From contig NZ_CALPCB010000005.1 in NCBI RefSeq assembly GCF_943192895.1, forward strand, positions 1 through 64,000: a stretch of DNA of 64,000 nucleotides, written 5' to 3'. The stretch comes from Veillonella_A intestinalis. Lineage in GTDB: Bacteria; Bacillota; Negativicutes; Veillonellales; Veillonellaceae. The position numbers and the translations under genes were made by a program. This document shows positions 26,298 to 34,609 of this stretch, one piece after another (within the stretch, counting starts at the first letter, position 1; every line of letters begins with the position of its first letter). The notes below the pieces were generated by a model. The model did no database searches. It was given only the letters and a program-made list of their open reading frames with translations, and was not told where the DNA came from.

Positions 26298-27071
26298 TTA
26301 AATCCAACCAAAATTTTTGCACGCTTCATAGATACCATCTCGTTTACAATCAGAGGTAATATAATCAGCCGCCGCCTTTAATTCCTCACGAGCATTACCC
26401 ATAGCAATATTAAGCCACTCTGAACTGAACATGGATAAATCATTATAGCCATCACCAAAAACAACTACATCGGCTGGCTCCATACCATAATGAGCAATCA
26501 TACGACGCACACCCTCTGCTTTAGCCATTGGTTCAAAGAGAATACAATTCTCTCCATAGCGAATCAAATCCTTCGTCATATGAACCACTTGTTTACTTGC
26601 TTCTTGCTCGGGTGTCATAAAGGCATAAATTTTATAAAAATGCTTTACCTGTCGATAATCAAAGGCTGGATCATATATAGTTTTAAATACATCCCAATCT
26701 GGATGCCACTGTAGCACATCTTCATAAGGGGTCACACGCACCAATTCATTCACATCTGTAACCGCCCAATGTAAACCAAGCTCATCTAAATGAGACAAAT
26801 ACTTGACACAAGCTTCACGATCCATGCCTTCCATAAATACAATTTCATTATTAATCGTAACGCTTTTGCCCCCATCAGCCACAAAATCAGTAACACGGGC
26901 TAACTCTGCAAATCGTTGCGCATCTTTTTGTAGACGCCCCGTCGCCAAAGCTACTCGATGGCCATTAGCTCTTAATGTATCCAACGTTTCTTGCGCACTC
27001 GCCGGAATAACGCCATCTGGCCAAACAGCCAATGTATTATCAATGTCAAAAAAGAAAAATTTCTTTTTCAT
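26298..27071 (-). CDS. HAD-superfamily hydrolase, Cof type
   Basis: A 257-aa HAD phosphatase of the Cof (IIB) subclass. Motif I is FFDIDNTLAV (nucleophile Asp about residue 9, acid Asp at 11), motif II is ALATGR, the Lys motif lies near EPMAKAEGV, and motif IV is VVFGDGYNDLSMF. The large cap between motifs II and III is typical of Cof enzymes, which dephosphorylate sugar phosphates, nucleotides or cofactors. The substrate cannot be told. It follows the DUF1653 gene by about 30 bp and ends at a clear terminator. Confidence 0.92.
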   Translation of the reverse strand: MKKKFFFFDIDNTLAVWPDGVIPASAQETLDTLRANGHRVALATGRLQKDAQRFAELARVTDFVADGGKSVTINNEIVFMEGMDREACVKYLSHLDELGLHWAVTDVNELVRVTPYEDVLQWHPDWDVFKTIYDPAFDYRQVKHFYKIYAFMTPEQEASKQVVHMTKDLIRYGENCILFEPMAKAEGVRRMIAHYGMEPADVVVFGDGYNDLSMFSSEWLNIAMGNAREELKAAADYITSDCKRDGIYEACKNFGWI

Positions 27072-27100
27072 CCATGCCTCCTATCATACTCGATTAATTT

Positions 27101-27343
27101 TTACCCTTTGTCACGACCTGACATCAATTTAAAACGTTCTTTTTGCTGTACCTCAGGATATTTTTCATGATCAACAGGACTCGCAAACATACCTAATGGA
27201 CGAATATACGTCTTTCGCTCACCATATAATTGTTGATATACCACGAAAGGCTCGCCTGTTTCTGAATGGATAGCAATATCTTTTACGTAATAATACATCC
27301 CTTTAAAATGACGGTATAAGCCACCAACTACTATTTCCTGCAT
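27101..27343 (-). CDS. DUF1653 family protein
   Basis: An 80-aa protein matching DUF1653: GGLYRHFKGMYYYVKDIAIH at about residues 7-26, then a central VVYQQLYGE and a C-terminal RPLGMFASPVD. The family is small, widespread and without an assigned biochemical role; some members are fused to other housekeeping proteins. ATG has GGAGG about 5 nt upstream. It seems to be the first gene of a short unit with the HAD hydrolase. Confidence 0.82.
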   Translation of the reverse strand: MQEIVVGGLYRHFKGMYYYVKDIAIHSETGEPFVVYQQLYGERKTYIRPLGMFASPVDHEKYPEVQQKERFKLMSGRDKG

Positions 27344-27463
27344 ATAACCTCCAACAAATCGTGTTGTTACGAACGAAAATCATCTTTTATCGTCTTTTAT
27401 TGTAACACATCAGTTAGAAATGCATAAAGATTTTCTTTATTAAAATTTTCACCCCATAAACAC

Positions 27464-27501
27464 AAAGGGAACACAAATGAAACTTCATTTGTGTTCCCTT
27501 T
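27464..27501 (-). terminator. Terminator at the end of the ilv operon
   Basis: Perfect 18-bp inverted repeat (27464-27481 with 27484-27501, arm begins AAAGGGAACACAAATG). On the minus strand it starts 13 nt past the ilvC stop; the T-run is short. The remaining gap 27344-27463 has no gene. Confidence 0.88.
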
Positions 27502-27514
27502 TACAGGAGATATT

Positions 27515-28525
27515 TTATTTTTTAATCCAAGACATTAAGCCACGAAGTTCAGCACCTACTTTTTCAGATTCATGATTAGCTGCTTTTTCACGGCGCGCAT
27601 ATAATTTCTTGAAACCGTCCTTATAATCGGCTAAGAATTCATCAGCAAAATCCCCTGACTGAATATCCGCCAATACTTGTTCCATTTCTTTGCGTGTATC
27701 TTCTGTGATTAATTTAGTGCCTGTAGCATAATCACCATATTCCGCTGTATTGGAAATAGAACTACGCATAGTATGGAAACCACCTTCATAGATAAGGTCA
27801 ACAATCAATTTCATTTCATGAACGCATTCAAAATAAGCATTTACTGGATGATAACCAGCTTTTGTCAATGTTTCAAAACCAGCTTGCATTAATTCACAAA
27901 TACCACCGCAAAGAACTGCTTGTTCACCAAATAAATCTGTTTCTGTTTCTTCTCGGAACGTCGTACCTAAAATGCCTGCACGCCCCGCACCAATACCTGT
28001 AGCCCAAGCAAGCGCCAATTCTTTTGTGTCGCCAGATGGATCTTTTTCAACTGCATATAAGCTAGGCACACCACTGCCTTCTTGGAAGGTACGGCGTACA
28101 AGATGGCCCGGTCCTTTAGGGGCTACCATGAATACATTGGCATCAGCTGGTAGCACAATTTTTTTATAATGCACATTAAAACCATGAGCAAACCCAAGAT
28201 ATACACCTTGTTTTAAATTAGGTGCAATATCCTTTTCATAAGTTTCAGCCTGCAATTCATCAGGAATTAATACCATTACTACATCCGCATCTTTAACAGC
28301 TTCTGCGGTGGTCTTAACAGGAAGACCGTCTTTTTCTGCTACTTGCCAAGATTTAGAACCTTCACGAAGCCCTACGGTTACATCCATACCACTTTCTTTT
28401 AAATTAAGAGCATGGGCATGACCTTGTGAGCCATAACCTAGAACGGTAATTTTTTTACCTTTTAATGCGTCCAAATTACAATCTGCATCATAATACACTG
28501 TTGCACCATAGATAGTTCCTGCCAT
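27515..28525 (-). CDS. ilvC: Ketol-acid reductoisomerase
   Basis: A 336-aa class I (short form) enzyme for valine, leucine and isoleucine synthesis. It isomerizes and reduces acetolactate or acetohydroxybutyrate with NAD(P)H and magnesium. The Rossmann motif is GYGSQGHAHALNLKESG near residue 30; AHGFNVHYK, then KGPGHLVR near 136 and the metal-binding FGEQAVLCGG follow. The residues after GLREGSKSW set cofactor preference and look NADPH-like. It is the last gene of the ilv cluster, 109 bp after ilvN; the gap holds a perfect palindrome GCTAGTTAACTAGC (28544-28557) just before the ribosome site. Confidence 0.97.
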   Translation of the reverse strand: MAGTIYGATVYYDADCNLDALKGKKITVLGYGSQGHAHALNLKESGMDVTVGLREGSKSWQVAEKDGLPVKTTAEAVKDADVVMVLIPDELQAETYEKDIAPNLKQGVYLGFAHGFNVHYKKIVLPADANVFMVAPKGPGHLVRRTFQEGSGVPSLYAVEKDPSGDTKELALAWATGIGAGRAGILGTTFREETETDLFGEQAVLCGGICELMQAGFETLTKAGYHPVNAYFECVHEMKLIVDLIYEGGFHTMRSSISNTAEYGDYATGTKLITEDTRKEMEQVLADIQSGDFADEFLADYKDGFKKLYARREKAANHESEKVGAELRGLMSWIKK

Positions 28526-28634
28526 AATAATTCCTCTCTCTCTGCTAGTTAACTAGCTAACCTATCCTCAACGAATCACGCTATTAATTACGTCCGTCGT
28601 AGAATAATAATAAATATATCCTCTTACTATATGC

Positions 28635-29123
28635 TTATAATCGTTCGCCTCGACTCATAGCCGTCACGCCCGTTTTAGCCATTTCAAGCACTCCATAAGG
28701 CTTCATAATATCAATAAAACCACGGAGCTTTTCCTCATCACCAGTCAGCTCAATAATCAGTGAACTTGGCCCTACATCCAATACATTACCACGGTAAATA
28801 TTGGCAATTTGTACAATTTGCGACCGCGTCTGATCGTCCGCTTTTACTTTAAGGAGCATCAGTTCACGTCGAACTACATCCGTTTTAGGAAACACTTTTA
28901 CTTTAACAACATCAATAATTTTATAAATTTGTTTTTGAATTTGATCTAATGTATTACTATCTGCATCTACAGTCAACGTCATCCGCGCATAGCCTGATTG
29001 GACAGTAACCCCAGAAGTCATCTTTTTTACAGAGTAGCCACGACGGTTAAACAACGCTAACACGCGAGCACCAATACCTGGTGTATTTTTAGTAATCACT
29101 AAGATTTGATGTTCATTTGCCAT
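28635..29123 (-). CDS. ilvN: Acetolactate synthase small (regulatory) subunit
   Basis: A 162-aa regulatory subunit with an N-terminal ACT domain (LVITKNTPGIGARVLALFNRRG, shown here in two parts: LVITKNTPGIG and ARVLALFNRRG) and a C-terminal ferredoxin-like domain ending near ALSRGERL-type residues. It confers valine feedback control on the catalytic subunit. The ATG at 29123 is chosen because AAAGGGGG lies 6-7 nt upstream and it overlaps the end of ilvB by 11 nt, indicating translational coupling; an in-frame ATG 24 nt earlier lies before that site. Confidence 0.94.
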   Translation of the reverse strand: MANEHQILVITKNTPGIGARVLALFNRRGYSVKKMTSGVTVQSGYARMTLTVDADSNTLDQIQKQIYKIIDVVKVKVFPKTDVVRRELMLLKVKADDQTRSQIVQIANIYRGNVLDVGPSSLIIELTGDEEKLRGFIDIMKPYGVLEMAKTGVTAMSRGERL

Positions 29124-30834
29124 CGTCGGCCACCCCCTTTGCGCCACGCATATCCCCTACAGTCATACCAGCTGGAATCATAGGATACACATTCTCTTCA
29201 CGCTCTACGATACATTCAATTAATACGCCTTCATCAGATTCAAGTTCCGCTTGTAATTTTGCCTTTAAGTCATGTTGTCCTTCCACTTTAACACTGCGTA
29301 CACCATAAGCAGCAGCCAAGGTTTGGAAGTCAGGGTTCACGGATAAATCAACGAAGGAATACCGTTTATCATTGAATAATTCCTGCCATTGTCGCACCAT
29401 GCCCAAATAAGAATTATTTAGTAAGACTACTTTTACTGGCAACTTATATTGCTTGATAAGCAATAATTCATGAGCCGTCATTTGTAAGCCCCCATCGCCA
29501 ACAATTAAGACAACCTTTTTATGTGGTTGTCCCACTTGCGCGCCAATGGCGGCTGGCAAACCAAAACCCATTGTACCGGCCCCACCAGAGGTGACAATAC
29601 TATTAGGCGATTGATAGGTAAAATATTGAGCCGCCCACATTTGGTGCTGCCCTACATCGGTAACAATGATAGCGTCTCCTTGTAGCAATTCATTCAATGT
29701 AGCCAATACCTTTTGTGGTACTAATTGCGTTTCTGAAACGTCTCGATAGCGTAGGGCATATTCTTCTTTCCACCTATTCGTTTGCCCTACCCATTCTTCA
29801 TGCGAAAGTTCAGTCATAGCGCTATTCATTGCTTGCAGAACTTGCTTTACATCACCTACAATGGGCACATCTACTTTGCGATTCTTTTCAATCTCAGCAG
29901 GGTCAATATCAATATGAATAATCTTAGCTTGTTTACAAAAGGCTTCTGGATTCCCTGCAATGCGATCATCAAAGCGAATCCCCGCTGCTAATACCACATC
30001 CGCTTCATCAGTAGCAAAATTGGCCGCTGCCGTGCCGTGCATGCCAAGCATTCCTAAAAATAGTTCATGATTGCCTGGAAAGGAACCAAGCCCCAACAAA
30101 GTATTCGTCACTGGAATTTGTGCTTTCGTAGCCAATTCATACAGTTCATCCGCAGCCCGCCCTTTTAATATGCCTGCCCCTGCAATAATGAGAGGCCGTT
30201 TGGCAGCTTTCAGCAAGGACACCGCCTTTTTAATCTGTAAAGGATGACCTTTATAGGTTGGCTCATAGCCTTCCAAAGCAAAGGGATCTTCACAAAGACG
30301 ATCAAATTCAGCTCTCGAAATACTAGCTAACTGCACATCTTTAGGAATGTCTACTAACACTGGCCCAGGACGCCCTGTGGTAGCAATATAATGGGCTTCC
30401 CTCAAAATCCGTGGTAAATCATAAATAGATTTAACTAGGTAATTATTTTTAGTAATCGGCATAGTGATACCTACAATATCGGATTCCTGAAAGGCATCTT
30501 TACCTAGTAACGACCGCCCTACTTGTCCTGTAATAGCTAATACCGGCACTGAATCCATGTGCGCTGTCATCAGACCAGTCACTAAATTAGTTGCTCCAGG
30601 TCCTGAAGTAGCTAAACAAACACCACATTTACCGGTAGCTCTCGCATAACCATCCGCTTCATGCGCAGCCCCTTGCTCATGACGAGCAAAGTAATGGGTT
30701 AACTCATGGTATTTATAAATTTCATCATAAATAGGAATAACCGCGCCCCCAGGATAACCAAAAAAGTCCGTTACACCTATGCGATGTAATGTTTCCAGTA
30801 CGATTCTAGCCCCATTGATTGTCTCTGTACTCAT
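29113..30834 (-). CDS. ilvB: Acetolactate synthase large (catalytic) subunit
   Basis: A 573-aa thiamine-diphosphate enzyme that condenses two pyruvates, or pyruvate with 2-oxobutyrate. The catalytic Glu lies in YFARHEQGAAHEADG (about residue 50), the FAD-binding middle domain spans about 190-330, and the ThDP motif is GDGGLQMTAHELLLIKQY with NN about 440-470. The ATG at 30834 is preferred (GAGG 10-11 nt upstream, standard family start); an upstream in-frame ATG has its AAGGA too close. Overlap with ilvN gives stoichiometric expression. The gap to the ilvA stop is about 50 nt. Confidence 0.96.
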   Translation of the reverse strand: MSTETINGARIVLETLHRIGVTDFFGYPGGAVIPIYDEIYKYHELTHYFARHEQGAAHEADGYARATGKCGVCLATSGPGATNLVTGLMTAHMDSVPVLAITGQVGRSLLGKDAFQESDIVGITMPITKNNYLVKSIYDLPRILREAHYIATTGRPGPVLVDIPKDVQLASISRAEFDRLCEDPFALEGYEPTYKGHPLQIKKAVSLLKAAKRPLIIAGAGILKGRAADELYELATKAQIPVTNTLLGLGSFPGNHELFLGMLGMHGTAAANFATDEADVVLAAGIRFDDRIAGNPEAFCKQAKIIHIDIDPAEIEKNRKVDVPIVGDVKQVLQAMNSAMTELSHEEWVGQTNRWKEEYALRYRDVSETQLVPQKVLATLNELLQGDAIIVTDVGQHQMWAAQYFTYQSPNSIVTSGGAGTMGFGLPAAIGAQVGQPHKKVVLIVGDGGLQMTAHELLLIKQYKLPVKVVLLNNSYLGMVRQWQELFNDKRYSFVDLSVNPDFQTLAAAYGVRSVKVEGQHDLKAKLQAELESDEGVLIECIVEREENVYPMIPAGMTVGDMRGAKGVADDGK

Positions 30835-30885
30835 GTGTTCACATCCTCTCTTCTCTTTTACCGCTACCTCGACAACTCTCATTCC

Positions 30886-32115
30886 TTAGCGGTTATATTC
30901 GTTAACTTCACTTGTATTAATACGATGAATCGTATAGCCATGTTCTGCAAACACTTCTGTAATTCGTTGAATATGTTCTTCCCCATTTGTTTCAACCGTT
31001 ACTTGCAACTCCACTTCATGGAAACGGTCAAGATTTTTAAACTGATTATGTTCTAATTTAATTACATTCGCATTTTGTCCTGCAACAATTTGTGAAACCG
31101 CCACCAACTGACCTGGCTTGTCAGGTAAATTAACAGAAAAAGTAAAAATTCGTCCTCGTAAGACAAGGCCCTTATTAATCATAGAAGCGATGGTTAATAC
31201 ATCAATATTGCCACCACTCAAAATAGAGACTACCTTTTTGCCTCTTTCCTTTAACTTCTTGAGCCCCGCTACAGATAAAAGGCCTGCATTTTCACCAACA
31301 ATTTTGTGCTTTTCTGCTAATAATAAAAAGGCTTCCATCAATTCATAATCAGACACCGTTACAATCTCATCTACATACTCTTTTATGTATTGTAAGGTAA
31401 CGTCCCCTATTTGCTTCACCGCCGCACCATCAGCAATGGTACTCACACTCTCTAATGCGACTGGCGATTCCGCTTTCAAAGCGGCTACAGCACTGGCTGC
31501 CCCTTCTGGTTCAACCCCAACAATTTTAATAGAAGGATTTTTTAATTTAGCCGCTGCCGCTACACCTGCTACTAAACCGCCACCACCAACAGGAACCAAT
31601 AAAATATCAGCATCAGGTAGTTCTTCCAAAATTTCAAGAGCAATAGTACCTTGCCCTTCAATGACATCTTCATCATTAAAAGGATGAACAAACACATAAC
31701 CATTCTCTTTTTGTAAACGCACCGCTTCTGCATAAGCTTCGTCATAGACCTCACCAGCTAATACAACCTCGGCCCCATATTGGCGGGTAGCCTCCACTTT
31801 AATAAGAGGGCTAGGCTTTGGCATGACAATAACCGCCTTTGTCCCTAATTTTTGAGCCCCTAAAGCAACCCCTTGGGCATGGTTGCCAGCCGACGAAGCA
31901 ATAACCCCACAAGCCTTTTCCTCTTTAGTTAGCTTAGCTATCTTGTTATAAGCGCCTCGCAATTTAAAGGATCCTGTACGCTGTAAATTTTCCGGCTTAA
32001 TATATACATCATTTCCCGACTCTTCAGAAAAAACGTTACTGTGAATTAACTTTGTTTTCACCGTCACAGTGCTTAATCGTTCACGGGCTTCTATAAAATC
32101 ATAAAGTGTTAACAT
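30886..32115 (-). CDS. ilvA: Threonine ammonia-lyase (biosynthetic threonine deaminase)
   Basis: A 409-aa PLP enzyme that deaminates threonine to 2-oxobutyrate, the entry to isoleucine synthesis. The PLP Lys is in TGSFKLRGAYNK (about residue 49), SSAGNHAQG binds substrate, and the phosphate-binding GGGGL is near residue 177. One C-terminal ACT domain (about 330-405, FSVNLPDKPGQLVAV) makes it the short single-ACT form seen in Gram-positive lineages. Its neighbours ilvD, ilvB, ilvN and ilvC fix its role in biosynthesis. It follows ilvD after a 272-bp gap. Confidence 0.95.
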   Translation of the reverse strand: MLTLYDFIEARERLSTVTVKTKLIHSNVFSEESGNDVYIKPENLQRTGSFKLRGAYNKIAKLTKEEKACGVIASSAGNHAQGVALGAQKLGTKAVIVMPKPSPLIKVEATRQYGAEVVLAGEVYDEAYAEAVRLQKENGYVFVHPFNDEDVIEGQGTIALEILEELPDADILLVPVGGGGLVAGVAAAAKLKNPSIKIVGVEPEGAASAVAALKAESPVALESVSTIADGAAVKQIGDVTLQYIKEYVDEIVTVSDYELMEAFLLLAEKHKIVGENAGLLSVAGLKKLKERGKKVVSILSGGNIDVLTIASMINKGLVLRGRIFTFSVNLPDKPGQLVAVSQIVAGQNANVIKLEHNQFKNLDRFHEVELQVTVETNGEEHIQRITEVFAEHGYTIHRINTSEVNEYNR

Positions 32116-32387
32116 CGTACCAATCCTTTTCTTTTGCTCTCTTACTTGTATTCTCTATACCTAGTTCTCTCTACTCTCTATCCTTCAAATATCAGTTAGG
32201 GTTCTCTCAACACCCCTTATTCGATATTTCTTCTATATCTAGTTCTCTCTGCTCTCAAGTTCTCTCTAATTTTCACTAATTCTCACTAGTTCTCCCTATT
32301 ATAGGGTATTGCTCTTTATAGCATATTGCGTTAAACGCTCTATATAAAATGTCCGCTCTCCCATATGACGATTTCTCACGTCGTCAA
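32116..32387. other. Pyrimidine-rich gap between ilvD and ilvA
   Basis: No gene seen. The plus strand is rich in CTCT. Two near copies of CTAGTTCTCTCT(A/G)CTCTC lie about 80 nt apart (about 32161-32178 and 32239-32257), with looser versions nearby, so the ilvA leader RNA is strongly purine-rich (AGAGAGAAC). A minus-strand TATAAT (ATTATA at 32298-32303 on plus) could be the -10 of an internal promoter but has a poor -35. A weak hairpin TGACGA/TCGTCA sits just past the ilvD stop. Confidence 0.5.
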
Positions 32388-34046
32388 TTAATATTTCTCA
32401 ATAGCCCCTTCAGCGGCCGACGATACATGGCTGGCATACTTTTTCAAATACCCTGTAGCCCCTGAATCACGAGGTGTAAACTTGGCCTTACGCGCCGCTA
32501 ATTCCTCATCACTCAACTGTACTGCTAACTTACGGTTCGGAATATCAATTTCGATAATGTCACCTTCTTCAATCAAAGCAATCGGCCCCCCAGCCGCCGC
32601 TTCTGGTGAAATATGACCAATGGATGCACCCCGTGTAGCGCCCGAGAAACGACCGTCTGTAATAAGAGCTACCTCTTTGCCAAGGCCCATTCCCGTAATC
32701 GTAGAGGTAGGCGTTAACATCTCAGGCATCCCAGGACCTCCTTTTGGTCCTGCATACCGAATAACAACGACGTCTCCTTTCTTAATCTGATTGCTAGTAA
32801 TAGCCTCACAAGCTTCTTCCTCACTATTAAAAACTCGAGCAGGGCCACTATGTACCAACATTTCTGGATCCACCGCACCAGCCTTAACTACAGAGCCATC
32901 AGGTGCTAAATTACCAGTTAGAACGGCAATCCCGCCCGTTGGATATACTGGATCTGTCCAAGAGTGAATCACATCCTCATCTATTACCTTAGCTACTTGA
33001 GCTAACTCACCTTGCGTAACTAATGCTACAGTTTTTGCTGTTTCATGAAGCTTATGTGCTTCTTGTAAACGGTGCAATACGGCTGTAATGCCACCTGCTT
33101 CATACAAATCTTCAATGAAATACGACCCTGAAGGAGACAGCTTAGATAATTGCGGTGTAGTTTGTGCAATTCTATCAAAATCTGCTAACGTGAGTGGAAC
33201 ACCTGCTTCATACGCTACCGCTGGCAAGTGAAGCGCCGTATTCGAAGAACCACCTAAGACCATATCTACAGCCACTGCATTTTCAAAGGCTTCACGTGTT
33301 AAAATATCCCTTGGCCGTAAATCGGCTTTAAGAACCTCCATAATCTGTAATCCAGCTCGTTTTGCTAAGCGCAATCGTTCTGAATACACCGCAGGAATTG
33401 TACCATTACCAGGTAACGCCATTCCCAAAGCCTCAGTCAAACAATTCATTGTGTTCGCCGTGTACATACCAGAGCAAGAACCACAGGTAGGGCATGCGGT
33501 ATCTTCTAACTGTGCTAGTTCTTCTTCGCTCATCAAGCCAGCCTCTACTTTGCCAACCGCTTCAAACACATCACTAAGACCGACTCGCTTACCCTTATGC
33601 TTACCGGCTAACATAGCACCACCACTTACAAAGACTGAAGGAATATTGAGTCTAGCTGCTGCCATCAACATGCCTGGCACAATTTTGTCACAATTAGGAA
33701 TGAATACTAGCCCATCAAACGGGGTGGCCATCGCCGTGGCTTCAATGGAATCAGCCACAATCTGCCGCGTTACTAAGGAGTATTTCATGCCAATATGATT
33801 CATCGCCGTGCCGTCACAAATACCAATGGTATTAAATTCCATAGGAATACCACCAGCTTCGCGAATGCCATCCTTAACAGCTTGCACTAGGTTTCGTAAA
33901 TGCATATGGCCCGGGATAATCTCATTGAAGGAATTCGCAATACCAATAACAGGTTTACCGATTTCTTCATTCACAAAACCCAATGCTTTTAGTAAGGACC
34001 GATGAGGTGCTCTCGCTACACCTTTTGAAAAATTATCACTACGCAT
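32388..34046 (-). CDS. ilvD: Dihydroxy-acid dehydratase
   Basis: A 552-aa Fe-S enzyme that dehydrates dihydroxy-acids to the 2-oxoacids of valine and isoleucine. Cluster cysteines are visible in IPNCDKIVPGM (about residue 116) and TACPTCGSCSGMYTANTMNC (about 190). The C-terminal GRFSGATRGASIGHISPEA motif is present. It is the first enzyme gene of the ilv cluster and is preceded by a full attenuator: promoter, Leu/Ile/Val-rich leader peptide and terminator. Start ATG has GGAG about 9 nt upstream, 37 nt after the attenuator's T-run. Confidence 0.96.
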   Translation of the reverse strand: MRSDNFSKGVARAPHRSLLKALGFVNEEIGKPVIGIANSFNEIIPGHMHLRNLVQAVKDGIREAGGIPMEFNTIGICDGTAMNHIGMKYSLVTRQIVADSIEATAMATPFDGLVFIPNCDKIVPGMLMAAARLNIPSVFVSGGAMLAGKHKGKRVGLSDVFEAVGKVEAGLMSEEELAQLEDTACPTCGSCSGMYTANTMNCLTEALGMALPGNGTIPAVYSERLRLAKRAGLQIMEVLKADLRPRDILTREAFENAVAVDMVLGGSSNTALHLPAVAYEAGVPLTLADFDRIAQTTPQLSKLSPSGSYFIEDLYEAGGITAVLHRLQEAHKLHETAKTVALVTQGELAQVAKVIDEDVIHSWTDPVYPTGGIAVLTGNLAPDGSVVKAGAVDPEMLVHSGPARVFNSEEEACEAITSNQIKKGDVVVIRYAGPKGGPGMPEMLTPTSTITGMGLGKEVALITDGRFSGATRGASIGHISPEAAAGGPIALIEEGDIIEIDIPNRKLAVQLSDEELAARKAKFTPRDSGATGYLKKYASHVSSAAEGAIEKY

Positions 34047-34082
34047 GTTCTTCTCTCCTTTATCACCACTAGGTGATGTAAT

Positions 34083-34117
34083 AAAAAAAGACGATTCCGA
34101 AGAATCGTCTCAAAAGT
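34083..34117 (-). terminator. Attenuator terminator of the ilv operon with competing antiterminator
   Basis: On the minus strand AGACGATTC-TTCG-GAATCGTCT (34089-34110) is a 9-bp stem capped by a C(UUCG)G tetraloop, followed by seven T (34083-34089). It lies between the leader peptide and ilvD, so it terminates before the operon. The 14 nt ACTTTTGAGACGAT (34104-34117), which include the 5' arm, can pair with ATCGTCTTAAAAGT inside the leader ORF (34239-34252) with a single G.U pair. The two foldings exclude each other, as in classic attenuation. Confidence 0.92.
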
Positions 34118-34186
34118 ACCGTATAAAATATTCGTATTGTCTCGCACAAATATGAAAATGTATTACATGTCCTAAGCTACTTTATA

Positions 34187-34336
34187 TTAGCTTGCAAAAC
34201 CTCTCATTGAGGTGAGCTCAGGCCCATGATTTGTGGAAACTTTTAAGACGATGTCTGTTAAGTTGTATTCATGGCTAATGACAATAATGTCAATAATAAT
34301 GAGCAAGCTAATAATGACTACTACTAAACCTAACAT
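34187..34336 (-). CDS. ilv leader peptide (branched-chain amino-acid attenuation)
   Basis: A 49-codon ORF with a strong site AAAGGAGG 7 nt before the ATG. It starts MLGLVVVIISLLIIIDIIVI: of residues 2-20, sixteen are Leu, Val or Ile, the three end products of the downstream operon. Codons 29-33 (Ile-Val-Leu-Lys-Val) carry the segment that pairs with the terminator's 5' arm. A ribosome stalled in the Leu/Val/Ile tract would leave that segment free to form the antiterminator; smooth translation would cover it and let the terminator form. E. coli IlvL is the functional analogue; I see no close sequence identity. A small membrane protein is the alternative, but the RNA pairing argues for a leader. 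Confidence 0.88.
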   Translation of the reverse strand: MLGLVVVIISLLIIIDIIVISHEYNLTDIVLKVSTNHGPELTSMRGFAS

Positions 34337-34435
34337 GACATGTCCTCCTTTCCACTGTATACGCTATGTGCTAACTAGCACGAAATTATAAATTCATCAA
34401 ACAATACATCCACTGCTTGTGTATTGTTGTACACT

Positions 34436-34464
34436 ATATTAACACCCTATTTCTAAAATAGCAA
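34436..34464 (-). promoter_or_regulatory. Promoter of the ilv leader and operon
   Basis: On the minus strand TTGCTA (34459-34464), a 17-nt spacer and TAATAT (34436-34441), about 100 nt before the leader ATG. The untranslated leader holds a 7-bp hairpin CAATACA/TGTATTG (about 34401-34425) and a small GTGCT/AGCAC hairpin, which may be RNA structure or an operator. Confidence 0.7.
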
Positions 34465-34609
34465 GTAAAAATTTTAATTTTTTCAAAATTTTGCGGACAA
34501 ATATCCATATCTATTAAACAAAACAAATATGCACTATGAGCATATATCCACTCATAGTGCACATTGAATGCATATTCTATTTTATCTTAAATACATATTC
34601 TATGTTATC

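Noticed and set aside
31118..31687. Plus-strand frames opposite ilvA
   Set aside because: Antisense shadows of a conserved enzyme gene without ribosome sites.
34083..34464. T-box riboswitch upstream of ilvD
   Set aside because: No T-box-like sequence (UGGNACC context) was seen; the leader peptide and its pairing explain the terminator better.
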